Source: Archangium violaceum (GTDB lineage Bacteria > Myxococcota > Myxococcia > Myxococcales > Myxococcaceae). From it: 64,000 nucleotides of DNA. The stretch covers positions 8,121,001-8,185,000 of the forward strand of contig NZ_CP069338.1 in NCBI RefSeq assembly GCF_016859125.1, read 5' to 3'. Position numbers and translations under genes: made by a program. Within the stretch, counting starts at the first letter, position 1; every line of letters begins with the position of its first letter. Positions 52,341-61,112 of the stretch are shown piece after piece. The notes under the pieces were generated by a model, which was given only the letters and a program-made list of their open reading frames with translations, was not told the origin of the DNA and ran no database searches.

Positions 52341-54551
52341 TCAGTTGTAGTCAGCGCGGAGCGAGAGGTTCTCGTACCCGCCCTTCGCCCCGAAGAGCTT
52401 GATGTAGTAGTTGCCGGGGCGGGCGTTGTTGAGGTTGCAGTTCTCGGTGTTGTGATCCTTCACGTCGCGGCAGTCGTACTCGAACAGGCTGGGCGCGGAG
52501 CCGTGCTGCACGTAGAGGTCCGCGTTGCCGGAGCCGCCGAAGATGCGGATGTGGATGTTGCGGAGGCTGCCGTTGGGGTTGGCGGGAACCTCGAGCTTGT
52601 AGATCTGATCCGAGCCCGCGATGCCGGAGAGGCCGTCCAGCTGCACGCCGCGCTCGAGGGGGATGTAGCCACCCTTCCAGGTCACGGTCAGCGTCACGCC
52701 GGAGTAGGCGTTGTAGCCGTTGAGCATCACATACCAGGTGCCCTGGGACGGGGCGGCGAAGGCGCAGGTCTCCGCGTTGCCGGACTTGTAGGGGCGGCAG
52801 TCGTACTGGCTGGTGGTCGGCGCGCTGTTGAAGCGCACGTACATGTCCGCGTCACCGGTGCCGCCGCTGATGCTGACGCTCAGATCATACGCACCCTCGG
52901 GCACCTGGAAGCTGTAGTACGTCTTGGATCCCTTGGAGCCGGCGATATCGGACACGGGGACGTTCTTCTCGACCGGGGTGCTGGCCGGAGGAGGGATGGG
53001 CACGCCCACGCCCACGGCCTTCCAGGCGTTGGAGACGGAGGCGATGGTGGCCGCGTCGTAGCCGAGCTGCTGCGCGGCCTGCTCGGTGGCGATCTTCGCC
53101 TGCTCGAACGTGGTGCTGGCCGTCATGATGTCGGCGTTGGCCTTGTAGAAGATGCGCGCGGCCTTCTCGATACCGATGCCCTCCACCGCCGTGGTCGTCT
53201 TGCCCGTGGGGTGCGTGCCGCCCTGGCTCAGCAGGTAGAAGGCCAGGTTGGAGATGCCCGAGCTGTAGTGCACGTCCACGCCGGAGTAGTAGTCCGGGTA
53301 GTAGTCCAGCGAGTCGCCGTCCTGGGTGGGGTTGGCCATGTAGCGCAGGGCGTCGCCCGGGGTGGCCGGCGTCCAGATGTCGTCACCCACCAGCCAGGTC
53401 TCGGCGCTGACGACCTTGCCGTCGCCGTACCACTCGCACACGGCGCCGAAGATGTCGGACATGGACTCGTTGAGGCCGCCGGACTCACCCGAGTAGATGA
53501 GCTCCGACTCGTAGTCCGTCACGGCGTGGGTCAGCTCGTGCGCGGTGACGTCGAGCGACTTGGCCAGGTTGATGGCGGTGACCTCGTCGCCGTCGCCGTA
53601 CACCATCTGGGTGCCGTCCCAGAACGCGTTCACGTACTTGACGCGGTGGTGCACCGTACTGATGAGCGTGGCGCCCGCGTTGTCGATGGAGTCACGGCCG
53701 AACAGGCTGTTGTAGCAGTTGTAGACCGTGCCGAGGTGATCGTAGTTCTCGTTGACGATCGCATCGGCCACGGGCGCCTGACCCTCGGTGCGGGCCAGGG
53801 TGCCCGGCAGGGTGGTCAGGTTCTTTCCGTCGTACATCTTCCGGCTGAGGCCGGCGGTGTGCACGTGGGGGATGCGCGCGACGAAGGAGCCATCGGCGGC
53901 GTCCACGAGCACCGAGTCATCCACGGGGGTGCCATCGGCCTGCTCACCGGTCTGGCGGACCTCGTAGACCAGGAGGAGCTTGTCGCCGGAGCGGTAGTAG
54001 AAGAGCTCCGGCTCACCCGCGATGCGGGAGGACTTGGGGGCCGAGCGGTCCTGCTCGGCCGCGGAGATGGCGGCCTCGGGGGCGATGGTCGCCTTCTCCG
54101 GGCCCTTCAGGTCGCCGCGGATGTTGGTATTGGCCGCGAAGATCTTCCCGCCGCGCGCGTGCAGGCGCAGCTCGCCGCCGTAGATGGCCCGGCCGTTGTG
54201 GCGCACGCCATAGCGCAGGTGGGTGTCACCCTGGGCGTCCGTGTAGGCGCGCTTGAGGACGAGGTTGGCCGGGTCGAGCCGGAACTGGGGCGCGATGCTC
54301 GCCAGCGTGGGGCCGAGGTCCGTGGTGAGCGCGGCGCCAGGGGACGCGAGCTCCGGTACGTTGCCCAGCTCGCCGGTGATGAAGCGGGCCACGCCCGCCT
54401 CGTCGGCATCCACGACGTTGGTGCCGAGGGCGGACGCGAGCGTCCGGGTGGCCTCGGGCTTGTTGCCCGCGGGCGCGTTGCTCTCGGTGCACGCTCCCAT
54501 CATCAATGACAGCGCCGCTATTCCAAGGACTCCACGAATTTGATGCTCCAC
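52341..54551 (-). CDS. M4-family (thermolysin-like) zinc metalloprotease lipoprotein with two C-terminal PPC-type domains
   Basis: A 736-residue secreted protease. The GTG at 54551 has GGAGG 9 bases upstream; the signal ends in SLMMGAC, a lipobox. A propeptide (about 60-240) precedes the catalytic domain: HELTH at 338-342 and the third zinc ligand Glu 362 in GGLNESMSD, exactly the thermolysin spacing of 20 residues. VDVHYSSGISNLAFYLL carries the active-site histidine region. Two repeats of a PPC-like domain (about 535-620 and 640-736) end it. M4 enzymes digest extracellular protein, fitting a predatory, proteolytic lifestyle. Confidence 0.94.
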   Translation of the reverse strand: MEHQIRGVLGIAALSLMMGACTESNAPAGNKPEATRTLASALGTNVVDADEAGVARFITGELGNVPELASPGAALTTDLGPTLASIAPQFRLDPANLVLKRAYTDAQGDTHLRYGVRHNGRAIYGGELRLHARGGKIFAANTNIRGDLKGPEKATIAPEAAISAAEQDRSAPKSSRIAGEPELFYYRSGDKLLLVYEVRQTGEQADGTPVDDSVLVDAADGSFVARIPHVHTAGLSRKMYDGKNLTTLPGTLARTEGQAPVADAIVNENYDHLGTVYNCYNSLFGRDSIDNAGATLISTVHHRVKYVNAFWDGTQMVYGDGDEVTAINLAKSLDVTAHELTHAVTDYESELIYSGESGGLNESMSDIFGAVCEWYGDGKVVSAETWLVGDDIWTPATPGDALRYMANPTQDGDSLDYYPDYYSGVDVHYSSGISNLAFYLLSQGGTHPTGKTTTAVEGIGIEKAARIFYKANADIMTASTTFEQAKIATEQAAQQLGYDAATIASVSNAWKAVGVGVPIPPPASTPVEKNVPVSDIAGSKGSKTYYSFQVPEGAYDLSVSISGGTGDADMYVRFNSAPTTSQYDCRPYKSGNAETCAFAAPSQGTWYVMLNGYNAYSGVTLTVTWKGGYIPLERGVQLDGLSGIAGSDQIYKLEVPANPNGSLRNIHIRIFGGSGNADLYVQHGSAPSLFEYDCRDVKDHNTENCNLNNARPGNYYIKLFGAKGGYENLSLRADYN

Positions 54552-54764
54552 TGTGGCTGCCTCCTGTGCCCTGTGACTCAGGGTGTCGTGAGCGTGACAA
54601 ATGGGTCTGACAATTTCAAGCAATTCGAGCAAATTATGGTTTTGCTGTTATCCTAGAAATTAAGAAATAATGGGCGATGAAGGGACGGGGTGGTGCTGGT
54701 GGCGTGGGGGGCGTGTGCTGCTGGCGGGGGCGGCATCTGGTAGAGGGACGCGGCCCCGGTCGCC

Positions 54765-56051
54765 ATGCGCCTCCTCTACGTCCTCGCCAGCTACCTGCTC
54801 TTCGCCGTGCTCTTTCCGGTGTTGTCGCTGCACCGCAAGACGCGGCACGGGCTGCGGCAGCGGCTCGGCTTCTACGCACGGGGAGAGCTGCCTGAGCGAG
54901 GACCCGGCCCGACGTTCTGGCTGCACGGGGCGAGCGCGGGGGATCTGCTGGCTCTCTCGCCGATGTTCGGCCCGCTGAGGGCGCGCTTCCCGGGGTGCCG
55001 CATCGTGCTCTCCACGATGACGAACTCGGGCTACATGATGGGGCGCGAGCGCCTGGCGAAGCAGGTGGACGGGGTGGTGTACGCGCCATACGACCTGTGG
55101 GGTGCCACGCGGCGGGCGGTGCGGGCGATACGGCCGGACCTGTTGGTGCTCGAGTACACGGAGATCTGGCCCAACCTCATCCGGGCGGCGAGGCGGGCGG
55201 GAGTGCGCGTGGCCCTGACGAACGGGCGTTTCTCTCCGGCGCACCAGGGGAAGTACCGGCTGTTGTTCTCGCTCATCGGCAATCCGCTGCGGGACATGGA
55301 CCTGTTCCTGATGCGAGGGGAGGACGAGGCGGAACGGGTGTTGGGGTTGGGGGCGCCGGGCGAGCGGGTGTTCATGACGGGGAACACGAAGTTCGACGCG
55401 CTGGCGGCGGTGGATGTGGGCCGGGAGGACGAGGCGCTGCGGAGCGCGTTGGGGCTGAAGGTGGGGGAGCGGGTGTGGATCGCCGGCAGCACGCACGAGG
55501 GCGAGGAGGAGCACCTGCTGGCGGTCTATCGCCGGTTGCTGGAGGCGCACCCGGACCTGAGGCTGGTGATCGCCCCGAGGTACATCGAGCGAGCGGGGCG
55601 GATCGTCGCGTTGGCGAGGGAGGCGGGGCTGCGCGTGGGGTTGCGCTCGAAGGGGAACGAGGAGGGAGGGCGGGTGGTGGTGTTGGACACGATTGGAGAG
55701 CTGTCGAGGGCGTACGGGCTGGCGACGCTGGTGTTCGTGGGCGGGTCGTTCACGAAGCGAGGAGGGCAGAACATCCTGGAGCCAGCGGGGCAGGGGAAGC
55801 CGGTGCTGTTCGGGCCGCACATGGAGAACTTCCGGGACAGCGTGCAGGTGTTGGTGGGGAGGGGAGGCATCCAGGTGAAGGACGCGGAGCAGCTGTACCG
55901 GGTGATGTCGGAGCTGCTGGCGAAGCCGGAGACGGTGGCGTCGTTGGGGGAGCTGGCGAGGGCGACGGTGCGGCAGATTTCAGGAGCGAGCCAGCGCAAC
56001 GTGGAGCACATGGCGCGAGTGCTCGCCGAGCGGCTGCCCGGGTCCCGATGA
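54765..56051 (+). CDS. waaA: WaaA/KdtA, 3-deoxy-D-manno-octulosonic acid transferase
   Basis: A 428-residue inner-membrane GT-B enzyme transferring Kdo from CMP-Kdo to lipid IVA. An N-terminal helix (LLYVLASYLLFAVLFPVLSL) is followed by FWLHGASAGDLLALSP (catalytic Glu of E. coli-type HGASVGE appears as Asp), VLEYTEIWPNLI, ALTNGRFS, FMTGNTKFD, WIAGSTHEGEEE and FVGGSFTKRGGQNILEPA, all family hallmarks. The ATG at 54765 begins the core-LPS run; the next gene overlaps its stop by ATGA. The number of Kdo units added cannot be told from sequence. Confidence 0.94.
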   Translation: MRLLYVLASYLLFAVLFPVLSLHRKTRHGLRQRLGFYARGELPERGPGPTFWLHGASAGDLLALSPMFGPLRARFPGCRIVLSTMTNSGYMMGRERLAKQVDGVVYAPYDLWGATRRAVRAIRPDLLVLEYTEIWPNLIRAARRAGVRVALTNGRFSPAHQGKYRLLFSLIGNPLRDMDLFLMRGEDEAERVLGLGAPGERVFMTGNTKFDALAAVDVGREDEALRSALGLKVGERVWIAGSTHEGEEEHLLAVYRRLLEAHPDLRLVIAPRYIERAGRIVALAREAGLRVGLRSKGNEEGGRVVVLDTIGELSRAYGLATLVFVGGSFTKRGGQNILEPAGQGKPVLFGPHMENFRDSVQVLVGRGGIQVKDAEQLYRVMSELLAKPETVASLGELARATVRQISGASQRNVEHMARVLAERLPGSR

Positions 56052-57070
56052 GAATCCTGCACCTGCTCGCGAGCCCGTTCTGGAGTGGCCCCGCGGAGAA
56101 CGTGGCGTTGCTGGCGTTGGCGCAGCGCGAGGCGGGGCACGAGGTGACGGTGGCGGTGGACCGCCTGCGGACGGAGGTGTCGGCGGAGGAGCCGGCGGTG
56201 CCGCGGTTCGATGCGCTGGGGCTGCTGGACGAGGGAGGGTTGGAGCTGTCGGTGAAGTCGCCGCCGTGGAGGGTGTGGAGGGATCTGCGGCGGTTGAAGG
56301 CGCGAAGCGTGGACGTGGTGCACGCGCACTTCACGCATGATCACCTGGTGGCGAGGTGGGGACGGCCGAGGGGCGCGGTGTTGATCCGCTCGGTGCACGC
56401 GCCGAGGTCGCTCAGGAGCTCGCTGCCGGGAGCGGACGCGTACACGGTGCCGTCGTCCTCGGTGATCACGAGGCTGGTGGGCCGGCGGGTGAGGGTGTTG
56501 CCGCCGCTGGTGGATCCGATGTTCCGACCGGCGGAGGATCGGGAGGCGCTGAGGCGGGAGTTGGGGCTGACGGGCTCGCCATTGGTGGGGATGGTGTCGA
56601 CCTTCCAGCCTTCGCGGCGGCACGCGCTCGGGGTGGAGGCGTTCGCGAGGCTGCGCCAGGGACACGCCGGAGCGAGACTGGTGCTGGTGGGGGACGGGGA
56701 GCTGGTGGAGCCGGTGCGCCAGCAGGTGCGCGCGTTGGGGCTGGAGGCGGCGGTGACCTTCGCGGGGTACCAGAAGGGCGAGACGTTCGTGCGTTGGCTG
56801 CGAGCGCTGGACGAGGTGTGGGTGCTGGGGCTGGGGAACGACTGGAGCGCGAGGGCCGCGGCGCAGGCGAGGGCCTGTGGGGTGCGCGTGGTGGCGGTGG
56901 GGGAGGGCAACCTGCCGTCGTTGGCGGACGTGCTGGTGGAGGAGCCGACGCCCGAGGCGGTGGTGGAGGCCTCGGAGTCGGGGACGAGGGCGCTGGTGGC
57001 GCACCCGAGCAACGAGGAGATCGCCGCGGAAGTGCTCGCGCTGTACGAGCAGGCGAGGGCGGAGCGGTGA
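56048..57070 (+). CDS. GT-B glycosyltransferase, probably LPS core
   Basis: A 340-residue glycosyltransferase with a GT4-like outline. The N-terminal Rossmann half starts ILHLLASPFWSGPAENVALLALAQREAGHEVTVAV and includes DVVHAHFTHDHLV. The C-terminal half has VGMVSTFQPSRRHALGVEAFARL and LVLVGDGELVEPVRQQV. The usual ExxxxxxxE motif near the end is not clear (WVLGLGNDWSARAAAQARACG). Overlaps with waaA and lpxK at both ends (ATGA and GTGA) place it in lipid A-core assembly; donor and acceptor are unknown. Confidence 0.83.
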   Translation: MRILHLLASPFWSGPAENVALLALAQREAGHEVTVAVDRLRTEVSAEEPAVPRFDALGLLDEGGLELSVKSPPWRVWRDLRRLKARSVDVVHAHFTHDHLVARWGRPRGAVLIRSVHAPRSLRSSLPGADAYTVPSSSVITRLVGRRVRVLPPLVDPMFRPAEDREALRRELGLTGSPLVGMVSTFQPSRRHALGVEAFARLRQGHAGARLVLVGDGELVEPVRQQVRALGLEAAVTFAGYQKGETFVRWLRALDEVWVLGLGNDWSARAAAQARACGVRVVAVGEGNLPSLADVLVEEPTPEAVVEASESGTRALVAHPSNEEIAAEVLALYEQARAER

Positions 57071-58137
57071 GCGAGCCGGCTCCGAGGCAGGAAGCGCCGA
57101 CGGCGATCGAGCGGGTCTTCTACCCGGGGAGGGAGGAGGACTGGGGCCGGAAGGCGCTGCTGGCGCCGCTGGAGGTTCTGGCCTGGGGCTACGGGGCGGG
57201 GGTGAGGCTGAGGGGAGCGCTCTACGACGCGGGCCTGCTGCGGGGCGAGCGGGTGGAGGGATTGCGCGTCATCTCGGTGGGCAACCTGAACGTGGGAGGG
57301 ACGGGGAAGACGCCGGCGGTGCTGTACCTGGCGGAGCTGCTGGTGCGGGAAGGCAAGCGGGTGGGCATCCTGACGAGAGGGTATGGGCGAGGCTCGAAGG
57401 CGCCCGTGACCTTCACGGGAGCGGGGCCGTTGCCCTCGGTGGAGGAGGCGGGGGACGAGCCGTTGCTGCTCGCGCGCCGCTGTCCCGAGGCCCGGCTGCT
57501 GGTGGGAGCGGATCGGCGGATGCTGGCGCGTCGGGCGAGGGACGAGTTCGGGCTGGAGGTGGTGCTGCTCGACGACGGCTTCCAGCACCGGAAGCTGGCG
57601 AGGGACGAGGACGTGGTGGTTGTGGACGAGGCGGTGGGCTTCGGCAACGGCCGGATGTTGCCGAGAGGCCCGTTGCGCGAGCCGCTGTCGGGCTTGAACC
57701 GGGCGACGCTCTTCTGGGTGCGAGCCGCGACGACGCCCGGGCGGGCCTTGCCATTGCACGGGGCTCCGCGGGTGCGGACGAGGTATCGGCCCACGGCGTG
57801 GGTGGATCCCTCGGGAGCGCTCCATCCTCCCGAGGCACTGTCCGGGCAGCCGGTGTTGGCGTTGGCGGGGCTTGCTCGGCCGGGGGGCTTCCTGCGGACG
57901 CTGGGCGAGCTGGGAACGGACGTGCGGGGCACGGCCTTCTTTCCGGACCATCATCGCTTCAGCGAGCGGGAGCTCCACGAGGTGGGCGCACGGGCGGCGA
58001 GCCTGGGGGCGCGAGTGGTGACGACGGAGAAGGACCTGGTGAGGCTGCCTGGGGGCTTCGAGACGTGGACGGTGCGCCTGGGGGTGGAGGTGCTCGAGGG
58101 CGAGTCGCACCTTCGCCGGGCGCTCGGGCTCGGGTAG
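57067..58137 (+). CDS. lpxK: LpxK, tetraacyldisaccharide 4'-kinase
   Basis: A 356-residue membrane-associated kinase that phosphorylates the 4' position of the lipid A precursor. The P-loop is in VISVGNLNVGGTGKTPAV (about 74-91), followed by ILTRGYGR, GDEPLLLAR, VLLDDGFQHRKLARD (catalytic DDGFQH, about 166-171) and LPRGPLREP. The C-terminal FFPDHHRFSERELHEV and TTEKDLVRLP are also typical. GTG start overlaps the previous stop. The DDGFQH motif and P-loop are intact. Confidence 0.96.
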   Translation: MSEPAPRQEAPTAIERVFYPGREEDWGRKALLAPLEVLAWGYGAGVRLRGALYDAGLLRGERVEGLRVISVGNLNVGGTGKTPAVLYLAELLVREGKRVGILTRGYGRGSKAPVTFTGAGPLPSVEEAGDEPLLLARRCPEARLLVGADRRMLARRARDEFGLEVVLLDDGFQHRKLARDEDVVVVDEAVGFGNGRMLPRGPLREPLSGLNRATLFWVRAATTPGRALPLHGAPRVRTRYRPTAWVDPSGALHPPEALSGQPVLALAGLARPGGFLRTLGELGTDVRGTAFFPDHHRFSERELHEVGARAASLGARVVTTEKDLVRLPGGFETWTVRLGVEVLEGESHLRRALGLG

Positions 58138-58168
58138 GAAACGGTCGGCTTGTGGATGGGGAGTTGCT

Positions 58169-59200
58169 GTGGGACAACGCGCCGCCATGGCTGCCGTGCT
58201 GCCCGCCCGAGTGACTCCTCCCCTGGTCCAACTTCCATTGGTCTTCGCGCGCCGGAAGGTGCTGTTGGTGGGGGATCTGGTCGCCGACCACTACATCTAC
58301 GGTCAGACGGACCGGGTGAGCCGGGAGGCGCCGGTGCTGATCGTCCGCCACGAGTCCTCGGAGGTGAAGCTGGGGGGCGGGGCGAACGTAGCGGCGAACG
58401 TGCGAGCGCTGTCGGGACGGGTGACGGCGGTGGGGGTATTGGGGGCGGACGAGATGGGGAGGGCGCTGCGGAAGCTGTTCGACGAGGCGGGAATCGAGCT
58501 GAGCGCGGTGAGTGCGAAGGGCGTGGAGACGGAGACGAAGACGCGCATTCTGGCGGGTGGGGTGAACACGACGCGGCAGCAGATGTTGAGGCTGGATCGA
58601 GGGCAGCGGGGCCCGTTGCCGCCGAAGCTCCGCCGAGCGTTGGTGAAGCGGGTGGAGGAGGCCGCGAGGGACATGGACGCGGTGGTGGTCTCCGATTACG
58701 GCGCGGGGGTGGTGGGGGAGGAGATGCGCGAGGCCCTGGGCAGGTTGGCGGCGGACGGGCTACCGGTGTGCGTGGACAGCCGCTACAGCCTGTCGGCCTT
58801 CACCGGGGTGACGGTGTGCAAGCCGAACGAGCCGGAGCTACAGGCACTGGTGGGCCGGCCGTTGCGGACGGAAGCGGAGCTGGTGGAGGCGGGGCACGAG
58901 GTGGTGCGCCGGATGAAGTGTCAGGCGCTGCTGGTGACGAGGGGCCGGCACGGGATGGCGCTCTTCGATGCGAAGGGCGGGGTGGACATGATTCCGGTGC
59001 ATGGCGCGAAGGAGGCGGTGGACGTGACGGGGGCGGGGGACACGGTGATCGCGGCCTTTTCGCTGGGGTTGGCGGCTGGGGGAGGCTTCGGGGAGGCGGC
59101 GAGGCTGGCGAACGTCGCGGGAGCGTTGGCGGTGCAGAAGCTGGGCACGGCGACGGTGACGCGGGATGAGCTACTGGGCGAGCTGAGGAGCGCGCGGTGA
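58169..59200 (+). CDS. hldA: D-glycero-beta-D-manno-heptose-7-phosphate kinase (HldA-type; RfaE domain I)
   Basis: A 343-residue PfkB-family sugar kinase. KVLLVGDLVADHYIYGQTDRVSREAPV and VKLGGGANVAANVRAL form the substrate part. VDVTGAGDTVIAAFSL carries the anion hole and catalytic Asp. It makes heptose-1,7-bisphosphate for ADP-heptose. The adenylyltransferase half of E. coli HldE is a separate gene downstream, with a GTGA overlap. GTG at 58169 has GGGGAG 7 bases upstream; an ATG at 58187 is the alternative. Confidence 0.93.
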   Translation: MGQRAAMAAVLPARVTPPLVQLPLVFARRKVLLVGDLVADHYIYGQTDRVSREAPVLIVRHESSEVKLGGGANVAANVRALSGRVTAVGVLGADEMGRALRKLFDEAGIELSAVSAKGVETETKTRILAGGVNTTRQQMLRLDRGQRGPLPPKLRRALVKRVEEAARDMDAVVVSDYGAGVVGEEMREALGRLAADGLPVCVDSRYSLSAFTGVTVCKPNEPELQALVGRPLRTEAELVEAGHEVVRRMKCQALLVTRGRHGMALFDAKGGVDMIPVHGAKEAVDVTGAGDTVIAAFSLGLAAGGGFGEAARLANVAGALAVQKLGTATVTRDELLGELRSAR

Positions 59201-59688
59201 GCACCTCGAACAAGGTGAAGACGCTGTCGGAGGTGGTGGAGCAGCGCGAGCGCTGGAGGGCGGAGGGGAAGAAGGTGGCGCTGGCGAACGGGGTCTTCGA
59301 TCTGATCCACGTGGGGCACGTACGCTACCTGGAGGGGGCGAAGCAGCTGGCGGACTACCTGGTGGTGGCGGTGAACTCGGACGCGTCGACGAGGGCGTAC
59401 AAGGGACCGGGCCGGCCGCACATTCCGGAGGGGGAGAGGGCGGAGATGGTGGCGGCGCTGGCGTGTACGGACCGGGTGCTCATCTTCGACGAGCCGAACG
59501 TGCGCCACATCATCCGGGCATTGAAACCGGACGTGCACGTGAAGGGGACGGACTACACACCGGACACGATACCGGAGGCGGACGAGGTGAGGGCCTACGG
59601 GGGCCGGGTGGCGGTTGCGGGGGATCCGAAGAACCACAGCACGACGGAGCTCGCGCGGAGGCTGCAGGCGGAGCGAGGGTCGAAGTAG
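59197..59688 (+). CDS. hldC: ADP-heptose synthase / D-glycero-beta-D-manno-heptose-1-phosphate adenylyltransferase (HldC-type; RfaE domain II)
   Basis: A 163-residue cytidylyltransferase-like enzyme. The nucleotide-binding HxGH motif is in ALANGVFDLIHVGHVRYLEGAK (HVGH, about 38-41), with VVAVNSDASTRAYKGPGRP and VHVKGTDYTPDTIPEADEV as further family signatures. It adenylylates heptose-1-phosphate. It is encoded apart from the kinase, not fused as in E. coli. The hydrolysing phosphatase (GmhB) and epimerase are not in the window. Confidence 0.94.
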   Translation: MSTSNKVKTLSEVVEQRERWRAEGKKVALANGVFDLIHVGHVRYLEGAKQLADYLVVAVNSDASTRAYKGPGRPHIPEGERAEMVAALACTDRVLIFDEPNVRHIIRALKPDVHVKGTDYTPDTIPEADEVRAYGGRVAVAGDPKNHSTTELARRLQAERGSK

Positions 59689-59695
59689 AGAGTCC

Positions 59696-59944
59696 ATGCC
59701 ACTTCCGGACTGGCTGCTCGCGACGCTGGCATGCCCGAAGTGCAAGGGCACGCTGCCCCCCCCACTCCCTCTCCCACTGGGAGAGGGTCGGGGTGAGGGT
59801 ATGCGAGCCCCGAGTACGAATCCTATGAACCCCCCTCTGGAGGAACTGCACTGCGAGAACTGCCGTCTCGCGTACCCCATCCGGGACGGAGTTCCGGAAC
59901 TGTTGCCCGAAGAATCGCGCCCACTCCCAAGCTCAGGGAGTTGA
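59696..59944 (+). CDS. Trm112-like small zinc protein interrupted in frame by a REP-like repeat
   Basis: An 82-residue protein. It opens LLATLACPKCKGTLP and ends LHCENCRLAYPIRDGVPELLPEES, the two halves of the Trm112/YcaR family with its four zinc cysteines. In the family only about ten residues separate the halves; here about 29 do, and the extra Pro/Leu/Gly-rich part (about 23-41) is encoded by repeat copy 3. The frame is kept, so a modified protein may be made. It starts 8 bases after hldC. Its last 12 bases overlap the end of the convergent heptosyltransferase gene. Confidence 0.82.
   Translation: MPLPDWLLATLACPKCKGTLPPPLPLPLGEGRGEGMRAPSTNPMNPPLEELHCENCRLAYPIRDGVPELLPEESRPLPSSGS
59763..59803 (+). 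repeat. REP-like palindromic repeat, copy 3, inside the Trm112-like gene
   Basis: CCCTCTCCC and GGGAGAGGG flank a short centre and are followed by GGGGTGAGGG and TATG. Same orientation and layout as copy 2, and similar to copy 1. Confidence 0.78.
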
Positions 59945-61051
59945 AGAATCCCGGGCCGAAAACCCGTGGGCGAAGGCTCGAACCTCCTCGAAGACGCGAG
60001 CCTGGAGGTCGCCACCCGAGTCGACGACGGGGGTGAGGTCGACCATGCGATGGGGAGGGTAGGGGTGTCCCCAGCGGTCCATGTCCATGCGGAGGAAGAG
60101 GCCGAGGGTCGGTGCGCCGATGGCGACGGACAGGTGCATGGGGCCGGTGTTGTTGCAGACGGTGAGACCGGCGGAGCGCATGAGGGCGGCGAGCTCGTCG
60201 ATGTTGGTGGGTGGAGCGAGCTGGGCGCCTGGGGCGGCGGCCACGACGGTGCGAGCGAGTCCCTCCTCACCGGGCCCCCAGGTGACGATGGGGGTTCGCC
60301 CGGAGGCGATCAACGCGCGAGCGGCGGAGGCGAAGGCCTCGGGAGGAATGCGGCGCCAGCCGAGCCTTCCGCCAGGGTTGACGACAGCGCGAGGGGAGCC
60401 GGAGCCGGCCTCGAGCCAGGCGCGGAACTTCTCACTGACCTGGGGCGCGCGGAAGGACATCAGCTCGTGGGGAGGACTCTCCAGGAGGGGGGAGAGCAGG
60501 TGCACGCGTTGGAGCACCTCGCGATTCGTATCGGAGCGGGCCGGAACGGAGAGCGAGTGGAGGTAGTGGACGGGCCACATGCGGGGGCCGATGACGATGG
60601 AGCGAGGCCCGACGAGCCGGGAGATGAGGGCGGAGGTGACGGAGGGGGTGGACCAGTTGGCGCAGTCGACGACGACATCATAGTGCTCGCGGCGCAGGTC
60701 GCGGATGCCGGGGGCGAGGGGCCCGAGCCAGAGCAGACGCCGGTTGAAGGGGATGATCCGGTCGGCCTCGGGGTGTCCGGCGATGACACGGGCGACCTTG
60801 GAGTGGACGAGGACGTGCACTTCCGGGGGCTGGGGCGAGGCCTTGAGGGTACTGAGGAGGGGAGTGGTGAGGAGCGCCTCGCCCACCCGGTTGTCGATAC
60901 GAACCAGGAGGACGCGCCGGGGGGAGGGGAGGGGGGCTCCCACCTTTCTCCGGCGACCAGGGCGCCAGAGGAGGGAGGAAGCCACGAGAGCGAGTGCCAA
61001 CTTTGCCCACAACTCGAGCCGCTTGTGCCAGACCATCGGGGGGCGGACCAT
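59933..61051 (-). CDS. Heptosyltransferase family 9 glycosyltransferase (WaaC/WaaF-like)
   Basis: A 372-residue GT9 enzyme. VLLVRIDNRVGEALLTTPLLSTLK and a DLRREHYDVVVDCANWS segment form the N-terminal half. VVNPGGRLGWRRIPPEAFASAARAL, PIVTWGPGEEGLA and LTVCNNTGPMHLSVAIGAPTLGLF (the conserved family end) form the C-terminal half. It should add heptose from ADP-heptose to the inner core, fitting the adjacent hldA/hldC genes, though on the opposite strand. The start at 61051 or at 61036 is possible. The N-terminal about 35 residues are hydrophobic/basic and may associate with the membrane. Confidence 0.9.
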   Translation of the reverse strand: MVRPPMVWHKRLELWAKLALALVASSLLWRPGRRRKVGAPLPSPRRVLLVRIDNRVGEALLTTPLLSTLKASPQPPEVHVLVHSKVARVIAGHPEADRIIPFNRRLLWLGPLAPGIRDLRREHYDVVVDCANWSTPSVTSALISRLVGPRSIVIGPRMWPVHYLHSLSVPARSDTNREVLQRVHLLSPLLESPPHELMSFRAPQVSEKFRAWLEAGSGSPRAVVNPGGRLGWRRIPPEAFASAARALIASGRTPIVTWGPGEEGLARTVVAAAPGAQLAPPTNIDELAALMRSAGLTVCNNTGPMHLSVAIGAPTLGLFLRMDMDRWGHPYPPHRMVDLTPVVDSGGDLQARVFEEVRAFAHGFSARDSSTP

Positions 61052-61076
61052 AGCAGAGAGGATCCGCGCAGGTGGC

Positions 61077-61105
61077 TTGACCTGCTGGCCGGAAGCGCCT
61101 AGCAA
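61077..61105 (+). promoter_or_regulatory. Promoter of yicC-gmk, probably leaderless
   Basis: TTGACC at 61077-61082, a 17-base spacer and TAGCAA at 61100-61105. The ATG at 61113 follows by 7 bases and no Shine-Dalgarno is visible. The -35 is identical to that of the lptE-like gene. Confidence 0.5.
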
Positions 61106-61112
61106 GCCGCCA

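Noticed and set aside
52218..54509. 763-codon plus-strand frame over the protease
   Set aside because: The minus-strand M4 protease has HELTH and the third ligand at exact spacing; the plus frame is a shadow.
54995..56047. Upstream extension of the glycosyltransferase frame through waaA
   Set aside because: Out-of-frame reading of waaA; the ATG at 56048 overlaps the waaA stop and starts the family domain.
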